Positions 9,224 through 18,870 of a stretch of DNA of 64,000 bases are shown piece by piece. Made by a program: the position numbers and the translations under genes. The notes beneath the pieces were generated by a model. The model worked only from the letters and a program-made list of their open reading frames with translations. It searched no databases and was not told the origin of the DNA. This DNA comes from Rhodococcus erythropolis NBRC 15567 (GTDB lineage Bacteria > Actinomycetota > Actinomycetes > Mycobacteriales > Mycobacteriaceae). Numbering within the stretch: position 1 is the stretch's first letter; each line of letters starts with the position of its first letter. Location: the NCBI RefSeq assembly GCF_001552595.1, contig NZ_BCRM01000026.1:1-64000 (forward strand), given 5' to 3'.

Positions 9224-10583
9224 CGACGAACTTCGCGATCGATTCGGGCTGCCCCACCGGATGAGTGTGGAGATACGACGCGTGGACGCCGCCGCGAACA
9301 AATCCTTCGCGGACACTGCCGCCGTCCCAGGGCCGCCACCCCCACGCACTTCCGCAACCGTCCGCGTCTGCCGAGACGAGAGACGTTCGGTGGAACTCGT
9401 GACCGGTGACGCGGAAGCCTGCTTCGAAGAGGCTGGAGTCGCTGATCGCCACTGCTTCGCGGTACCCGAGGGTCAGGCGTTTCCCGAATGTGGCATCCAC
9501 CCCGACAACACCGGCCATGCTGTGACCGTCCAAGCTGCGAGCGAGGTAGAGCAGACCGGCACACTCGGCGTGGATCGGCGCACCGCCGTCCGCCAGGTCA
9601 CGAACCTGCTGCAGCAGAACGGTATTGGCCGCGAGGTCCACCGCATGCTCTTCCGGGAACCCGCCAGGAAGGACAAGAGCAGCAGTTCCCGCGGGAAGCT
9701 CGTCACGCAACGGGTCGAACACCTGCACGTCCGCGCCGGCGGCAGTCAGGAGTTCACGGTGCTCGGCATAGCCGAAGGTGAAGGCCGGGCCGCCCGCCAT
9801 GGCAACCACAGGGCGAGACTCTGCGTGTGCGCCGACCTCGGCAACCGGATCCCATGCAGCTGCACCCACGTTCGAGGCGGCCAGTGCACGAACAGCGTCC
9901 AGTTCGACGTGCGAGGCAATCAAGTCGGACATCGCGTCCACTGCGGCCACAGCGGCGGCGCCGTGCTCGGCCGCCGGAATCAGACCGAGGTGCCGGGAGG
10001 GAACTTCGAGTTCCGTCAACCGTGGCACAACTCCGAGCACTGCGACGCCGACCTTGTCGCACGCATGACGCAACACCTGCTCGTGACGAGCGCTCCCGAC
10101 GCGATTGAGAATGACGCCGCCGATGCGCACACCTGCGTCGTAGGTCGCGAAGCCGTGGAGTACGGCGGCCAGACTCTGACTGTGCCCACGGGCGTCGATC
10201 ACGAGGACTACCGGCGAACCGAGGATCGACGCGACCTGCGCCGTCGATCCCTCCGCCGACGGCTGCGAGTTGGCCTCGTCGATCTTTCCGTCGAACAGAC
10301 CCATGACACCTTCGACCACGGCGATGTCGCAGCCGGCGGTTCCATGCCGGTAGAGCGGTCCGATGCGATCCGGGCCGACCAGGACAGTGTCGAGGTTGCG
10401 TCCGGGCCGCTCTGCCGCGAGTCCGTGATAACCCGGGTCGATGTAGTCCGGCCCCACTTTGAAGGGTGCAACGCTGCTTCCGGACCGTCGCAGCGCGCCG
10501 ATCAATCCCGTTGCCACCGTGGTCTTTCCGCTACCCGAGGCAGGAGCGGCGATCACCACGGCCGGAGTGGAAGGACTTACCAT
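9207..10583 (-). CDS. cobB: cobyrinate/hydrogenobyrinate a,c-diamide synthase
   Basis: A 458-residue glutamine-dependent amidase that converts side chains a and c of (hydrogeno)byrinic acid to amides using ATP. The N-terminal P-loop is PASGSGKTT (about 14-22) in a dethiobiotin-synthetase-like domain. The C-terminal class I glutamine amidotransferase domain has VLPGGFPEE and the nucleophile Cys341 in HAECAGLLYL, with a late HASYLHTHP segment. It overlaps cobO by 7 bases and the CobE-like gene by 17. Because the operon has a separate chelatase and no visible early cobalt chelatase, the late-insertion (CobB/CobNST-type) route is inferred. Confidence 0.95.
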   Translation of the reverse strand: MVSPSTPAVVIAAPASGSGKTTVATGLIGALRRSGSSVAPFKVGPDYIDPGYHGLAAERPGRNLDTVLVGPDRIGPLYRHGTAGCDIAVVEGVMGLFDGKIDEANSQPSAEGSTAQVASILGSPVVLVIDARGHSQSLAAVLHGFATYDAGVRIGGVILNRVGSARHEQVLRHACDKVGVAVLGVVPRLTELEVPSRHLGLIPAAEHGAAAVAAVDAMSDLIASHVELDAVRALAASNVGAAAWDPVAEVGAHAESRPVVAMAGGPAFTFGYAEHRELLTAAGADVQVFDPLRDELPAGTAALVLPGGFPEEHAVDLAANTVLLQQVRDLADGGAPIHAECAGLLYLARSLDGHSMAGVVGVDATFGKRLTLGYREAVAISDSSLFEAGFRVTGHEFHRTSLVSADADGCGSAWGWRPWDGGSVREGFVRGGVHASYLHTHPVGQPESIAKFVDAARG

Positions 10584-11191
10584 TCGATGCCCCGTTGACC
10601 CTTTCGGCCGGCATCCATCGGGTGCTTGATCTTCGTCATTTCGGTCACGAGGTCGGCGGCGTCGATCAGCGCCTGCGGGGCATCACGCCCCGTGATGACG
10701 ACATGCTGGTTGCCTGGGCGATCGCGCAGTGTCTGCACTACCTCGTCCACGTCCACCCAACCCCACTTGAGCGGGTACGTGAACTCGTCGAGGACGTAGA
10801 ATCGATGCTCTTCGCCTGCAAGCCTTCTCGCGATCTCCTGCCAACCCTCCGCAGCGGCAGCAGCATGATCTTCCTCGCTACCGGCCTTGCGTGTCCATGA
10901 CCAACCTTCGCCCATCTTGTGCCACTGCACCGGCCCACCGACGCCGGTTTCGTCATGCAGGTTTCCGAGCGCGCGGAACGCGGCTTCCTCGCCGACCTTC
11001 CACTTGGCACTCTTCACGAACTGGAACACGCCGATGTCGAACCCTTGATTCCAGGCACGCAGCGCCATGCCGAAAGCGGCGGTGGACTTACCCTTTCCCG
11101 GGCCGGTGTGCACGGCAAGTACCGGCGCGTTACGACGCTGACGCGTGGTCAGACCGTCGTCGGGAACTGTCTCGGGAACACCCTTGGGCAT
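10577..11191 (-). CDS. cobO: cob(I)yrinic acid a,c-diamide adenosyltransferase
   Basis: A 204-residue CobA/CobO-type corrinoid adenosyltransferase. The P-loop HTGPGKGKST is at residues 28-37, followed by the family blocks GFDIGVFQFVK, YVLDEFTYPL and VITGRDAPQALIDAADLVTEM. It transfers the 5'-deoxyadenosyl group from ATP to the cobalt of the corrinoid, giving the cofactor its upper ligand. It follows the chelatase gene by 21 bases and overlaps cobB by 7. Confidence 0.96.
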   Translation of the reverse strand: MPKGVPETVPDDGLTTRQRRNAPVLAVHTGPGKGKSTAAFGMALRAWNQGFDIGVFQFVKSAKWKVGEEAAFRALGNLHDETGVGGPVQWHKMGEGWSWTRKAGSEEDHAAAAAEGWQEIARRLAGEEHRFYVLDEFTYPLKWGWVDVDEVVQTLRDRPGNQHVVITGRDAPQALIDAADLVTEMTKIKHPMDAGRKGQRGIEW

Positions 11192-11212
11192 CGTGAACTC
11201 CTGAGCTGGGAT

Positions 11213-13195
11213 CTAGGCTGCGGCGCGGACGACACCCGCGACCTGCTGCGCTGACAATTCGGCAAGGCGGACGTAACCGCCACGTAGTTCTCGGGCCAAC
11301 TCGGCTGCCAGCCCCAGACGCACGAGGCCGGTCTCGCAGTCGACGACGATGGAAGCGACGGACGCGTCGGCAAGAAGATGCGCGGCGACGCGGGCGCGGT
11401 GCAGCGCGTCCTTGCCTCCGGTAGCCCGGCCGTCGGTGAGCGTGACGACGAGGGCGCGGCGCTGCGGGTCACGAAGCCGTTCACGCAGAACCACTTCGCG
11501 AGCACGCAGGAATCCCTCTGCGAGTGGGGATTTGCCGCCGGTACGCATCGACTGCAGGCGACGGACGGCGATGTCCACCGAAGAGGTCGGCGGCAGTACG
11601 AGCTCTGCTTCACGACCACGGACAGTGATGACGGCGACCTTGTCGCGGCGCTGATAGGCGTCGCGGAGCAACGAGACAACCGCACCGGTGACCGCGGAGA
11701 GGCGGTCGCGTGCTGCCATCGACCCCGACGCGTCGACAACGAAGACGATCAGATTGCCTTCTCGCCCTTCACGAATCGCGCCGCGGAGATCAGCAGGTGC
11801 CAGCCGCAGCCGTCCAGCAGTGCGACCACGGGCAACTTGAGACTCGGCTGCGGCGACGACCGTGCTCGTCAGATGCAATCCGTGGCCACGTTCCCGCGTG
11901 GACCGCACGACTCGTCCACGGGACGACATGGACCGCGAGCGGCGTCCCGGTGCACCTTCCCCGACACCAGGAACCTCGAGGAGCTTGGCCTTGAATTCGC
12001 CGGCCGGTGACGCCGAGGGGCGATCGGTAGCGCGCACTCCCCCACCAGGTCCGTCAGGGTCTTCCGGGCCGTCGTCGTCCGGACCCTCGTCGTCAGGACC
12101 GCCGTCTTCGGGGCCACCATCTTCCTGGCCACGGTCTTCGTCAGGGCCACGGTCTTCGTCAGGGCCACGGTCTTCGGGATTCTCGGGAGGTTCGGGCTCT
12201 CCGTCGCGCGCGTCGTCCTCGACCTGCGACTGGGCGTCCTGATCGGCCTGCTCGAGTGCATCGTCCAACTGCTGCTGATCCAAGCCAGGCTCGTCGAACG
12301 GATCGCGGCGGCGGCGATGCGGCAGCGTCAGTTCCGCAGCCACTCGCACGTCCTCCGCAGTGACCTCACTGTCGCCTCGCCAGGCAGCGTGGGCGGTCGC
12401 GGTGCGCGCCAGCACCAAGTCCGCGCGCATACCGTCGACGTCGAACGACGCACACAGTGAGGCAATTCGACGCAGCTCGCGGTTGCTCAGCTCGACCGAG
12501 TCCAGTTTCTCACGCGCCGTGAGGATTTCGGCCGCGAGCTCCTCATCGGCGGATTCGTACCGAGCGACAAACGCCTCGGGGTCGCGCTCGTAGTCGAGCC
12601 GGCGACGCACCACTTCCATGCGTACGTCGACGTCGCGGGAAGCTGCGACATCGACCGCCAGTCCGAAACGGTCCAACAACTGTGGACGCAGTTCTCCCTC
12701 TTCGGGATTCATCGTGCCGACGAGTACGAATTTAGCCGGGTGCGAATGGGAGATTCCGTCACGCTCGATGTGAACGCGACCCATCGCCGCGGCGTCGAGA
12801 AGCACGTCGACCAGGTGGTCGTGAAGCAGATTCACCTCGTCGACGTACAGAACTCCCTGGTGAGCCGCGGCGAGCAGTCCAGGTTGGAAAGCGCGCTCAC
12901 CGTCGCGGAGAACCTTCTCGAGGTCGATGGACCCGATCACTCGGTCCTCGGTGGCGCCGACGGGCAGTTCCACCAAGCGGGCCGGTCGTGTCGTTCCGGC
13001 GTCGTCGACCGCGGGCAGCAGCGCAGTCAGCGCGCGCACGACCGTCGACTTGGCAGTTCCCTTCTCACCGCGGACCAGGACTCCACCGATCCCCGGATGC
13101 ACAGCACACAGAATCAGCGCCAACCGCAATTGATCCTGGCCGACCACAGCACTGAACGGGAAGCCCGCCACTGGTCGATCTTCTTCACTTCGCAC
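11213..13195 (-). CDS. Mg/Co-chelatase, fused AAA+ (ChlI-like) and VWA (ChlD-like) subunit
   Basis: A 660-residue fusion. Residues about 10-340 are a ChlI/BchI-type AAA+ ATPase with Walker [10 protein letters not shown] (43-51) and YVDEVNLL. A long acidic linker (about 345-400) is rich in D, E, P and G. The C-terminus is a von Willebrand A domain with MIDAS DASGS at 488-492. In actinobacterial B12 operons such proteins are thought to act as the motor pair (equivalent to CobS/CobT) for the CobN cobalt chelatase; CobN itself is not in this window. The start is GTG at 13195 with GGAGGG nine bases upstream. It is the first gene downstream of the cobalamin riboswitch. Confidence 0.88.
   Translation of the reverse strand: MRSEEDRPVAGFPFSAVVGQDQLRLALILCAVHPGIGGVLVRGEKGTAKSTVVRALTALLPAVDDAGTTRPARLVELPVGATEDRVIGSIDLEKVLRDGERAFQPGLLAAAHQGVLYVDEVNLLHDHLVDVLLDAAAMGRVHIERDGISHSHPAKFVLVGTMNPEEGELRPQLLDRFGLAVDVAASRDVDVRMEVVRRRLDYERDPEAFVARYESADEELAAEILTAREKLDSVELSNRELRRIASLCASFDVDGMRADLVLARTATAHAAWRGDSEVTAEDVRVAAELTLPHRRRRDPFDEPGLDQQQLDDALEQADQDAQSQVEDDARDGEPEPPENPEDRGPDEDRGPDEDRGQEDGGPEDGGPDDEGPDDDGPEDPDGPGGGVRATDRPSASPAGEFKAKLLEVPGVGEGAPGRRSRSMSSRGRVVRSTRERGHGLHLTSTVVAAAESQVARGRTAGRLRLAPADLRGAIREGREGNLIVFVVDASGSMAARDRLSAVTGAVVSLLRDAYQRRDKVAVITVRGREAELVLPPTSSVDIAVRRLQSMRTGGKSPLAEGFLRAREVVLRERLRDPQRRALVVTLTDGRATGGKDALHRARVAAHLLADASVASIVVDCETGLVRLGLAAELARELRGGYVRLAELSAQQVAGVVRAAA
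12129..12176. repeat. 18-bp tandem repeat in the chelatase acidic linker
   Basis: The unit CCACGGTCTTCGTCAGGG occurs at 12129-12146 and 12147-12164, and a partial third copy starts at 12165. In the chelatase frame it encodes repeated acidic hexapeptides of the type ALA-free D-E-D-R-G-P. It is in frame (18 bp is six codons), so copy-number change would alter only linker length. Confidence 0.9.
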
Positions 13196-13214
13196 GTCGA
13201 TATCCCTCCACCTC

Positions 13215-13355
13215 TCGGTTTCCTCGCCGAGAATTTGGCTGCACTCGAATGTCGCGGCAACCTGGCTGAGATCTCCCGGTCAGTCGGTAGAGGAGAGATC
13301 TTTCACAGTGGCGGGACCGCGCCTGGATCGAACAGGACTTCCCCGCGAACATTCG
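13215..13355 (-). promoter_or_regulatory. cobalamin (adenosylcobalamin) riboswitch
   Basis: On the minus strand, between the GNAT terminator and the chelatase gene, the leader carries the B12-box core GGCGCGGTCCCGCCACTGTG (complement of about 13304-13323). Before it is GGGGAAGTCC with a loop like that of known B12 riboswitches; after it is CAGCCAGGTTGCC (around 13255-13268). These blocks are in the conserved order and spacing. Downstream, a small hairpin (13214-13218 with 13227-13231) lies just ahead of the GGAGGG ribosome site. No U-tract follows, so control at translation initiation is inferred. It should repress the chelatase-cobO-cobB-cysG operon when cobalamin is plentiful. Confidence 0.92.
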
Positions 13356-13361
13356 GTATCG

Positions 13362-13403
13362 AAAAAACCCTAGTCGGCTCGCTTTTCCACGAGCCGACCA
13401 GGG
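13362..13403 (-). terminator. intrinsic terminator of the mqo-GNAT transcript
   Basis: The inverted repeat has 14-bp arms at 13368-13381 and 13390-13403 with a single G-U pair and an 8-base loop. On the minus strand it is followed by six U residues (13362-13367). It ends the GNAT gene and sits immediately before the cobalamin riboswitch. Confidence 0.9.
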
Positions 13404-13419
13404 TCAAATCTCCGACAAA

Positions 13420-13896
13420 CTAGCTGACAGCCACGAAAGGCTCTCCCCCGCCACGGCGCATCGGGGTGTGCGGGATGCCGTCTTCGATGAACTCTTCGCC
13501 GTCAGCCTTGAATCCGTGCTTGGCGTACATCTCGACCAGGTAGGTCTGGGCGTTGATCCGACACGGCGCTTCGCCGACCTCGGCCAGTGCGGCCTGCAGG
13601 AGGCGGGTCGTGTGGCCCTGGCCGCGAGCCTGACGCGACGTGCAGAGGCGTCCGATTCGGAAGCTCTTGTTTCCGTCGTCGTGCTCTTCGAGCAGACGGA
13701 GTGTGCACACCACCTGGCCGTCCTGCTCGAGCCAGAAGTGGCGTGTTTCCGTCAGCAGGTCCCGCCCGTCCAACTCGGGATACGGGCAGGCCTGCTCGAC
13801 GACAAAGACCTCCACTCGAAGCTTCAACAACTCGTAGAACGTCTTGTTGTCGAGGTCGAGTGCCCATGAACGCTTCAAAGCTGCTGTTGCCGTCAT
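13420..13896 (-). CDS. GNAT N-acetyltransferase, ElaA-like
   Basis: A 158-residue acetyltransferase of the GNAT fold, close in pattern to ElaA. Family features are FYELLKLRVEVFVVEQACPYPELDG at the N-terminus and the acetyl-CoA loop RIGRLCTSRQARGQGHTTRLL. A C-terminal segment YAKHGFKADGEEFIEDGIPHTPM follows. The acceptor amine is unknown. The ATG at 13896 is used; the frame is open further upstream, but that would overlap mqo, which ends at 13908. An mqo-GNAT transcript is likely, and M. tuberculosis has the same neighbours. Confidence 0.9.
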   Translation of the reverse strand: MTATAALKRSWALDLDNKTFYELLKLRVEVFVVEQACPYPELDGRDLLTETRHFWLEQDGQVVCTLRLLEEHDDGNKSFRIGRLCTSRQARGQGHTTRLLQAALAEVGEAPCRINAQTYLVEMYAKHGFKADGEEFIEDGIPHTPMRRGGGEPFVAVS

Positions 13897-13907
13897 GGGT
13901 TGGACTA

Positions 13908-15446
13908 TCACACAGTCGCGACGGTATCCGCGACCGGAGCCGATTCGGAAGCACCAGCGGAATCGAGCTCGAGAACCTTCGAGGACCAATCCCAGACCTG
14001 GTTGAACAGGCCTTCGTTGTCAGTGAGTTTGACGCCGATGGACGGAACCATCTCACGAAGCTTGCCCTTCCAACCCTGGAACTCGGTCGGGAAGCAGCGC
14101 TCGAGGACGTCCAGCATCGCCGGGACGGCCGTGGACGCACCGGGCGAAGCGCCGAGCAGGCCGGCGATGGAGCCGTCCTCAGCGGCGACCACAGCGGTAC
14201 CGAATTCGAGGACGCCGCCCTTGCCCTTGGCACGGCGGATCACCTGGACGCGCTGGCCCGCGGTGATGAGCTCCCAGTCCTGAGCCTGCGCCTTGGGCGC
14301 GAATTCACGCAGATCCCAGATGCGACCGGCTTCGTTCTTGGCGAGTTCGCTGACCAGGTACTTGACCAGGCCGAGCTCGCTGACGCCGACGCCGAGCATC
14401 GAGAGGATGTTGTTCGGCTTGACCGAGCCGGGCAGGTCCGTGACGCGACCCTGCTTGAGGAACTTCGGCGACCATCCGGCGTAGGGGCCGAACAGCAGTC
14501 CCGGCTTGTTGCCGATGACGCGGGTGTCGAGGTGCGGCACCGACATGGGCGGGGCGCCGACGGCAGCCTTGCCGTAGACCTTGGCGCTGTGCTGGTCGAT
14601 GAGTTCGGGGTTGGTGCATCGCAGGAAAGCACCGCTGACCGGGAAGCCACCGAAGCCCTTGGCTTCCTTGATGCCGGACTTCTGCAGCAGGTGCAGGGCG
14701 CCGCCACCGGCACCGACGAACACGAAGCGCGAGCGAACGGTGCGCTTTTCACCGGTGCGACGGTTGGTGACCTTGACGGTCCAGGACTTGTCCGAGTTCT
14801 GGGTCAGGTTGGTGACCTCGTGGCCGAAGTACATCTTGCCGCCGGTCTTACCGATGTAGCCGATGAGCTGCTTGGTGAGCGCTCCGAAATCGACGTCGGT
14901 GCCGTCCTGGCTCCAGTTCAGGGCGATGGGATCGGAGAAGTCGCGTCCCTTGGCCATGAGCGGCAAACGCTCGCTGAACTCGGCCGGATCGTCGATGTAC
15001 TCCATGCCGCGGAAGAGCGTATGGCCGGCAAGTGCGTCGTAGCGAGCACGCAGGTACTTGGCGTTGGCCTCACCGTGAACGAAGCTCACGTGTGGGATGG
15101 GGTTGATGAATTCCTTGGGCTGGGTCAGGACGCCCTGCTCGACCGCGTGTGCCCAGAACTGGCGGGACACCTGGAACTGCTCGTTGACGTTGACGGCCTT
15201 CTTGATGTCGACCGTGCCGTCGGAGTTCTCCGGGGTGTAATTGAGCTCACACAGGGCGGAGTGACCGGTTCCCGCGTTGTTCCAGGGGTCGCTGCTCTCG
15301 GCTGCGACGGCATCGAGCCGCTCGAAGGTCGAGATCGACCAATCGGGCTGCAGCTGGCGCAGCAATGCACCCAGCGTGGCGCTCATGATGCCTGCGCCCA
15401 CGAGCACTACATCCGTCTTCGTCTCTACCGCGTTCTGATTCGACAC
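13908..15446 (-). CDS. mqo: malate:quinone oxidoreductase
   Basis: A 512-residue FAD-dependent membrane-associated enzyme that oxidises L-malate to oxaloacetate and reduces quinone, serving the TCA cycle. The FAD-binding motif [20 protein letters not shown] is at about 12-31. Family blocks include [19 protein letters not shown] and [21 protein letters not shown]. The length is normal. The start is GTG at 15446. It is divergent from the hydrolase-mtr unit across 146 bases that must contain both promoters. Confidence 0.97.
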   Translation of the reverse strand: MSNQNAVETKTDVVLVGAGIMSATLGALLRQLQPDWSISTFERLDAVAAESSDPWNNAGTGHSALCELNYTPENSDGTVDIKKAVNVNEQFQVSRQFWAHAVEQGVLTQPKEFINPIPHVSFVHGEANAKYLRARYDALAGHTLFRGMEYIDDPAEFSERLPLMAKGRDFSDPIALNWSQDGTDVDFGALTKQLIGYIGKTGGKMYFGHEVTNLTQNSDKSWTVKVTNRRTGEKRTVRSRFVFVGAGGGALHLLQKSGIKEAKGFGGFPVSGAFLRCTNPELIDQHSAKVYGKAAVGAPPMSVPHLDTRVIGNKPGLLFGPYAGWSPKFLKQGRVTDLPGSVKPNNILSMLGVGVSELGLVKYLVSELAKNEAGRIWDLREFAPKAQAQDWELITAGQRVQVIRRAKGKGGVLEFGTAVVAAEDGSIAGLLGASPGASTAVPAMLDVLERCFPTEFQGWKGKLREMVPSIGVKLTDNEGLFNQVWDWSSKVLELDSAGASESAPVADTVATV

Positions 15447-15592
15447 TGGAGAATCGACTTCCTTGTCATTAGCCGTGCGCGCATCCGCCTGCTGTGTTAC
15501 GCCGAATAGGTTACCCGTGCGTACTCGCGCGGTTCACCACCCCCAATTGTGCTCTACAACGCGCACCCGAAACGACGATTAGATTGTGATTT

Positions 15593-16642
15593 GTGACTAC
15601 TTGGGTTCCAGACGTCCTCGGTGACGGATATCAGCAGCTGACGATCCCGCTCGGAACGGATCCGGACGGCGAAGGCGAGGTGGACGCAACACTGGTCCGC
15701 TACCAACCGCGGAAGGAGGCGGTGAAGACACGTCGTGCCGTCTTGTACGTGCACGGATTCACCGACTACTTCTTCCAGAAGCACCTGGCCGAGCATTTTG
15801 CCGAGCAGGGCTACGCATTCTTCGCACTCGACCTACGCAAGTGCGGGCGATCCCTCAAGCCGGGACACACGGCGCACTACGTCTCCGACCTTGCGCTCTA
15901 CGACGCCGAACTGAACGAGGCGCTGCGCATCGTCCGCAGCGAGACCGACGGGAGCGAGGTGCTGCTCATGGCGCACTCGACCGGCGGTCTGATCGTTCCG
16001 CTGTGGCTGAACCGTTTGCAGCGCAAGCCCGGTGGCAGCGATGGCGCCGGAATCTGCGGGCTGGTGCTCAACAGTCCCTGGTTCGATCTTCAGGGCCCCT
16101 CGGTGGTTCGTAACGTGGGAACCACCGCGATCGACGCCCTCGGACGGGTATCGGCGAAGACGGTGATCCCGGGAACCGGACTACCGACTTACGGTTCCAG
16201 CCTTCATGTTTCGGCAAACGGAGTGTGGGACTACAACCTCGACTGGAAGCCGTTGGCCGGCTGCCCCGTCACCTTCGGCTGGATGCGGGCCGTCCGAGCG
16301 GGTCACGCGAAACTTCACCGCGGCCTCGACATCGGAGTGCCCGCGCTGATTCTGCGCTCGAAGAAGTCGCAGTTCGCCAAGGCGTACAACCCGAGCGTCG
16401 ACCTCGCCGATTCCGTTCTCGACGTCAAGCAGATCGCACGCTGGGCGGGTTGCCTCGGCGATCGCACCACCATCGTCCCGATCGACGGCGCCCGTCACGA
16501 CGTGTTTCTTTCGACCGAGAAGCCCTTGGCCACAGCCTTTTCCGAACTCGACCTGTGGCTGGAGTGGCTCGACGGCCACCTCGCCCCAACCGCAGAAAGT
16601 TCGGCAAGCACAGCAAGCAACACACAGGAGATCGCGCAGTGA
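15593..16642 (+). CDS. alpha/beta hydrolase (monoacylglycerol lipase/serine aminopeptidase S33 type)
   Basis: A 349-residue alpha/beta hydrolase. The [12 protein letters not shown] oxyanion region is near 50-61, the nucleophile elbow AHSTGG has Ser129, and a likely catalytic His is in [11 protein letters not shown] near the C-terminus. It would hydrolyse an ester, probably of a lipid; the substrate is unknown. The start is GTG at 15593. Its stop overlaps the mtr start in a GTGA, so the two are translationally coupled. The same pair lies next to mqo in M. tuberculosis, suggesting a conserved functional link with mycothiol redox or simply operon inheritance. Confidence 0.88.
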   Translation: MTTWVPDVLGDGYQQLTIPLGTDPDGEGEVDATLVRYQPRKEAVKTRRAVLYVHGFTDYFFQKHLAEHFAEQGYAFFALDLRKCGRSLKPGHTAHYVSDLALYDAELNEALRIVRSETDGSEVLLMAHSTGGLIVPLWLNRLQRKPGGSDGAGICGLVLNSPWFDLQGPSVVRNVGTTAIDALGRVSAKTVIPGTGLPTYGSSLHVSANGVWDYNLDWKPLAGCPVTFGWMRAVRAGHAKLHRGLDIGVPALILRSKKSQFAKAYNPSVDLADSVLDVKQIARWAGCLGDRTTIVPIDGARHDVFLSTEKPLATAFSELDLWLEWLDGHLAPTAESSASTASNTQEIAQ

Positions 16643-18015
16643 CGCACTACGACCTTGCAATCATCGGCAGCGGATCCGGAAACTCGCTGCCCGACGAGCG
16701 GTTCGACGGCAAGAAGATCGCAATCCTCGAAGAGGGCACCTTCGGCGGAACGTGTCTCAATGTCGGGTGTATCCCGACCAAGATGTTCGTCTACGCCGCC
16801 GAGGTGGCACGCACCATCACCACTGCCGAGAAGTACGGCGTCGACGCCACGCTCGACGGCGTCCGTTGGTCCGACATCGTCAAGCGCGTCTTCGGCCGCA
16901 TCGATCCCATTTCCGCAGGTGGTGAGCGGTACCGCAGCGAAGACAGTCCCAACACCACCGTCTACCGCGGCCACGCCACGTTCACCGGCGACAAGACGAT
17001 CGACACCGGAACCGGCGAGACGATCACCGCCGACCAGGTGGTCATCGCTGCCGGTTCGCGTCCGATCATCCCGGAAGAGATCGCGTCGAGCGGTGTGAAG
17101 TACTACACCAACGAAGACATCATGCGACTGCCCGAACTTCCCGAGCACCTGGTGATCGTCGGCTCAGGATTCATTGCCACCGAGTTCGCACACGTGTTCT
17201 CCGCGTTGGGTTCTCGCGTGTCGATCATCGGTCGCAGCCAGAGACTGCTGCGGCACCTCGACGACGAGATCTCCGAGCGCTTCACCGAGTTGGCCGAACA
17301 GAAGTGGGACGTCCATCTAGGCTCACCCCTCACGTCGGTACGCGGCGACGGCGACAACATTGCCGTCGAACTGGCAAACGGCACAGTCGTTTCCGGTGAC
17401 GTCCTGCTCGTAGCAGTGGGCCGCCAGCCCAACGGCGATCTACTCGGTCTCGACAAGGCCGGCGTCGAACTCGACGACAAGGGCTCGATCGTGGTCGACG
17501 AATACCAACGCACCACCGCCGAGGGCGTCTTCGCACTCGGTGACGTCTCGTCGCCGTACCAGCTCAAGCACGTCGCCAACCATGAAGCGCGCGTTGTTCA
17601 GCACAACCTGCTTCAGGACGCTTGGAAGGACACGTCCGGGCTTCGCAGCACCGATCACCGCTTCGTGCCGGCAGCCGTGTTCACCGACCCGCAGATCGCC
17701 GACGTCGGAATGACGGAGAAGCAGGCTCGCGACGCCGGACTCGACATCACCGTCAAGGTGCAGGCATACGGCGACGTCGCGTACGGCTGGGCGATGGAGG
17801 ATCAAGAGGGCATCTGCAAGGTGATCGCCGAACGCGGCACCGGACGCATCCTCGGCGCCCACGTCATGGGTACGCAGGCTCCGACCGTCATCCAGCCGCT
17901 CATTCAGGCGATGAGCTTCGGTTTGTCAGCTCAGGACATGGCACGCGGCCAGTACTGGATCCACCCGGCCCTGGCCGAAGTGGTCGAGAACGCGCTGCTC
18001 GGCCTCGACATCTGA
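16639..18015 (+). CDS. mtr: mycothione reductase
   Basis: A 458-residue flavin disulfide reductase of the glutathione reductase family that reduces mycothione (oxidised mycothiol) with NADPH. The N-terminal FAD motif IIGSGSGNS is followed by the redox pair Cys39-Cys44 in [13 protein letters not shown]. The NAD(P)H motif is [20 protein letters not shown], and the C-terminal dimer interface carries the catalytic [11 protein letters not shown] (His and Glu). The start is GTG at 16639, overlapping the hydrolase stop by 4 bases. A long bidirectional terminator follows the stop. Its presence is strong evidence for an actinobacterium. Confidence 0.95.
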   Translation: MTHYDLAIIGSGSGNSLPDERFDGKKIAILEEGTFGGTCLNVGCIPTKMFVYAAEVARTITTAEKYGVDATLDGVRWSDIVKRVFGRIDPISAGGERYRSEDSPNTTVYRGHATFTGDKTIDTGTGETITADQVVIAAGSRPIIPEEIASSGVKYYTNEDIMRLPELPEHLVIVGSGFIATEFAHVFSALGSRVSIIGRSQRLLRHLDDEISERFTELAEQKWDVHLGSPLTSVRGDGDNIAVELANGTVVSGDVLLVAVGRQPNGDLLGLDKAGVELDDKGSIVVDEYQRTTAEGVFALGDVSSPYQLKHVANHEARVVQHNLLQDAWKDTSGLRSTDHRFVPAAVFTDPQIADVGMTEKQARDAGLDITVKVQAYGDVAYGWAMEDQEGICKVIAERGTGRILGAHVMGTQAPTVIQPLIQAMSFGLSAQDMARGQYWIHPALAEVVENALLGLDI

Positions 18016-18036
18016 GCCCCGCAGCCCTAATGACGC

Positions 18037-18080
18037 CGAAAAGGCGGGCACTCCGCGCAGTGGGAGTGCCCGCCTTTTCG
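18037..18080. terminator. bidirectional intrinsic terminator
   Basis: An 18-bp perfect inverted repeat (arms 18037-18054 and 18063-18080, CGAAAAGGCGGGCACTCC and complement) with an 8-base loop. Each arm is flanked by A or T runs (AAAA / TTTT) within the stem base, so it can act for mtr on the plus strand and for the converging minus-strand gene. Confidence 0.9.
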
Positions 18081-18092
18081 TAGGTCAGAGTT

Positions 18093-18704
18093 TCACCAGG
18101 GGCTGGTACGCAGCACGATCTCGGTTGCGAGTTCGGCCGGTGCCGACTTGACGACGTCGTCGACACCCGGAAGTTCCGTCACGCGGAAGTCGGAGTACAC
18201 GAAACGACCGCTGGCGTCGGCGATGGCCCGACCTCCACTGCCCACGACGACGGTGGTCGGAACCTCGACCGGCGGTACGCCGGCAATATCGCTGGCCGAC
18301 GGATGTCCACGGTCCACGGCGATCAAACTCGCGAAGCGGCCGAACTGACGTGCAGCCAACAGCCACGCGAGATCGGCGCCCTCCCGGTGACCGACCAGGT
18401 TCACCCAGGCGATGTTCAACTCGTCCAGAAGTACCACTGCCGAGGTCTCGTCGAGATTCTCGATCGATTCCACCGCGACGGTCCGCAGATCCGAATGATG
18501 CAGTCGCTCACACACATCGTCGTACAAGTCGACGGGGTCGCCCTTGCCGGGGAGCAGGAGTACCGCATGCTTGCTGACCGGCCCGTCGATCCGAACGGTG
18601 CACGAACCACTGCCCACCGCTACTCGAGTCAATTCCATGTCTGGAAACGGTACGCGATCCACACTGTGGAGGACCCTGGAGTCGACAGAAGTATGACCAC
18701 TCAT
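18093..18704 (-). CDS. alpha/beta-hydrolase-fold protein lacking the nucleophile serine
   Basis: A 203-residue protein with an alpha/beta-hydrolase pattern: AVLLLPGKGDPVDLYDDVCERL, then LVGHREGADLAWLL at the position of the nucleophile elbow. The elbow reads G-H-R-E-G, with Arg107 where the serine of G-x-S-x-G is expected. I therefore expect no classic hydrolase activity; a binding or scaffold role is possible. ATG at 18704 has a GGTGAGA ribosome-site candidate; an internal ATG (18638) has none. It converges with mtr. Substrate and role not recognised. Confidence 0.75.
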   Translation of the reverse strand: MSGHTSVDSRVLHSVDRVPFPDMELTRVAVGSGSCTVRIDGPVSKHAVLLLPGKGDPVDLYDDVCERLHHSDLRTVAVESIENLDETSAVVLLDELNIAWVNLVGHREGADLAWLLAARQFGRFASLIAVDRGHPSASDIAGVPPVEVPTTVVVGSGGRAIADASGRFVYSDFRVTELPGVDDVVKSAPAELATEIVLRTSPW

Positions 18705-18870
18705 ACATTCTCACCACCGCCGGCGAGTCCGATTTGTTCGCTCTCCACCGCCTCTCCCCTGAGCGAAAGTGGCGTTCGGCGCATCTGAGGCGACGGACGT
18801 ACCGTTCGCTCGGGTTGGGGGTGGGCGAAGCACCGAGCGCCTGACCGGAGGAAGCGCCTCGGTCAGCCCC

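Noticed and set aside
13587-15509. Long plus-strand open frame (about 640 codons) antisense to mqo
   Set aside because: The minus strand encodes clear malate:quinone oxidoreductase; the plus-strand product is low-complexity with no motif.
16225-16638. N-terminal extension of mycothione reductase
   Set aside because: It overlaps the hydrolase gene in another frame and is Arg-rich; the GTG at 16639 gives the family N-terminus.
18836-18865. Weak bulged hairpin downstream of the TetR gene at 18871
   Set aside because: An 8-bp stem with a bulge and no T-run; possible terminator but too weak to list as a feature.
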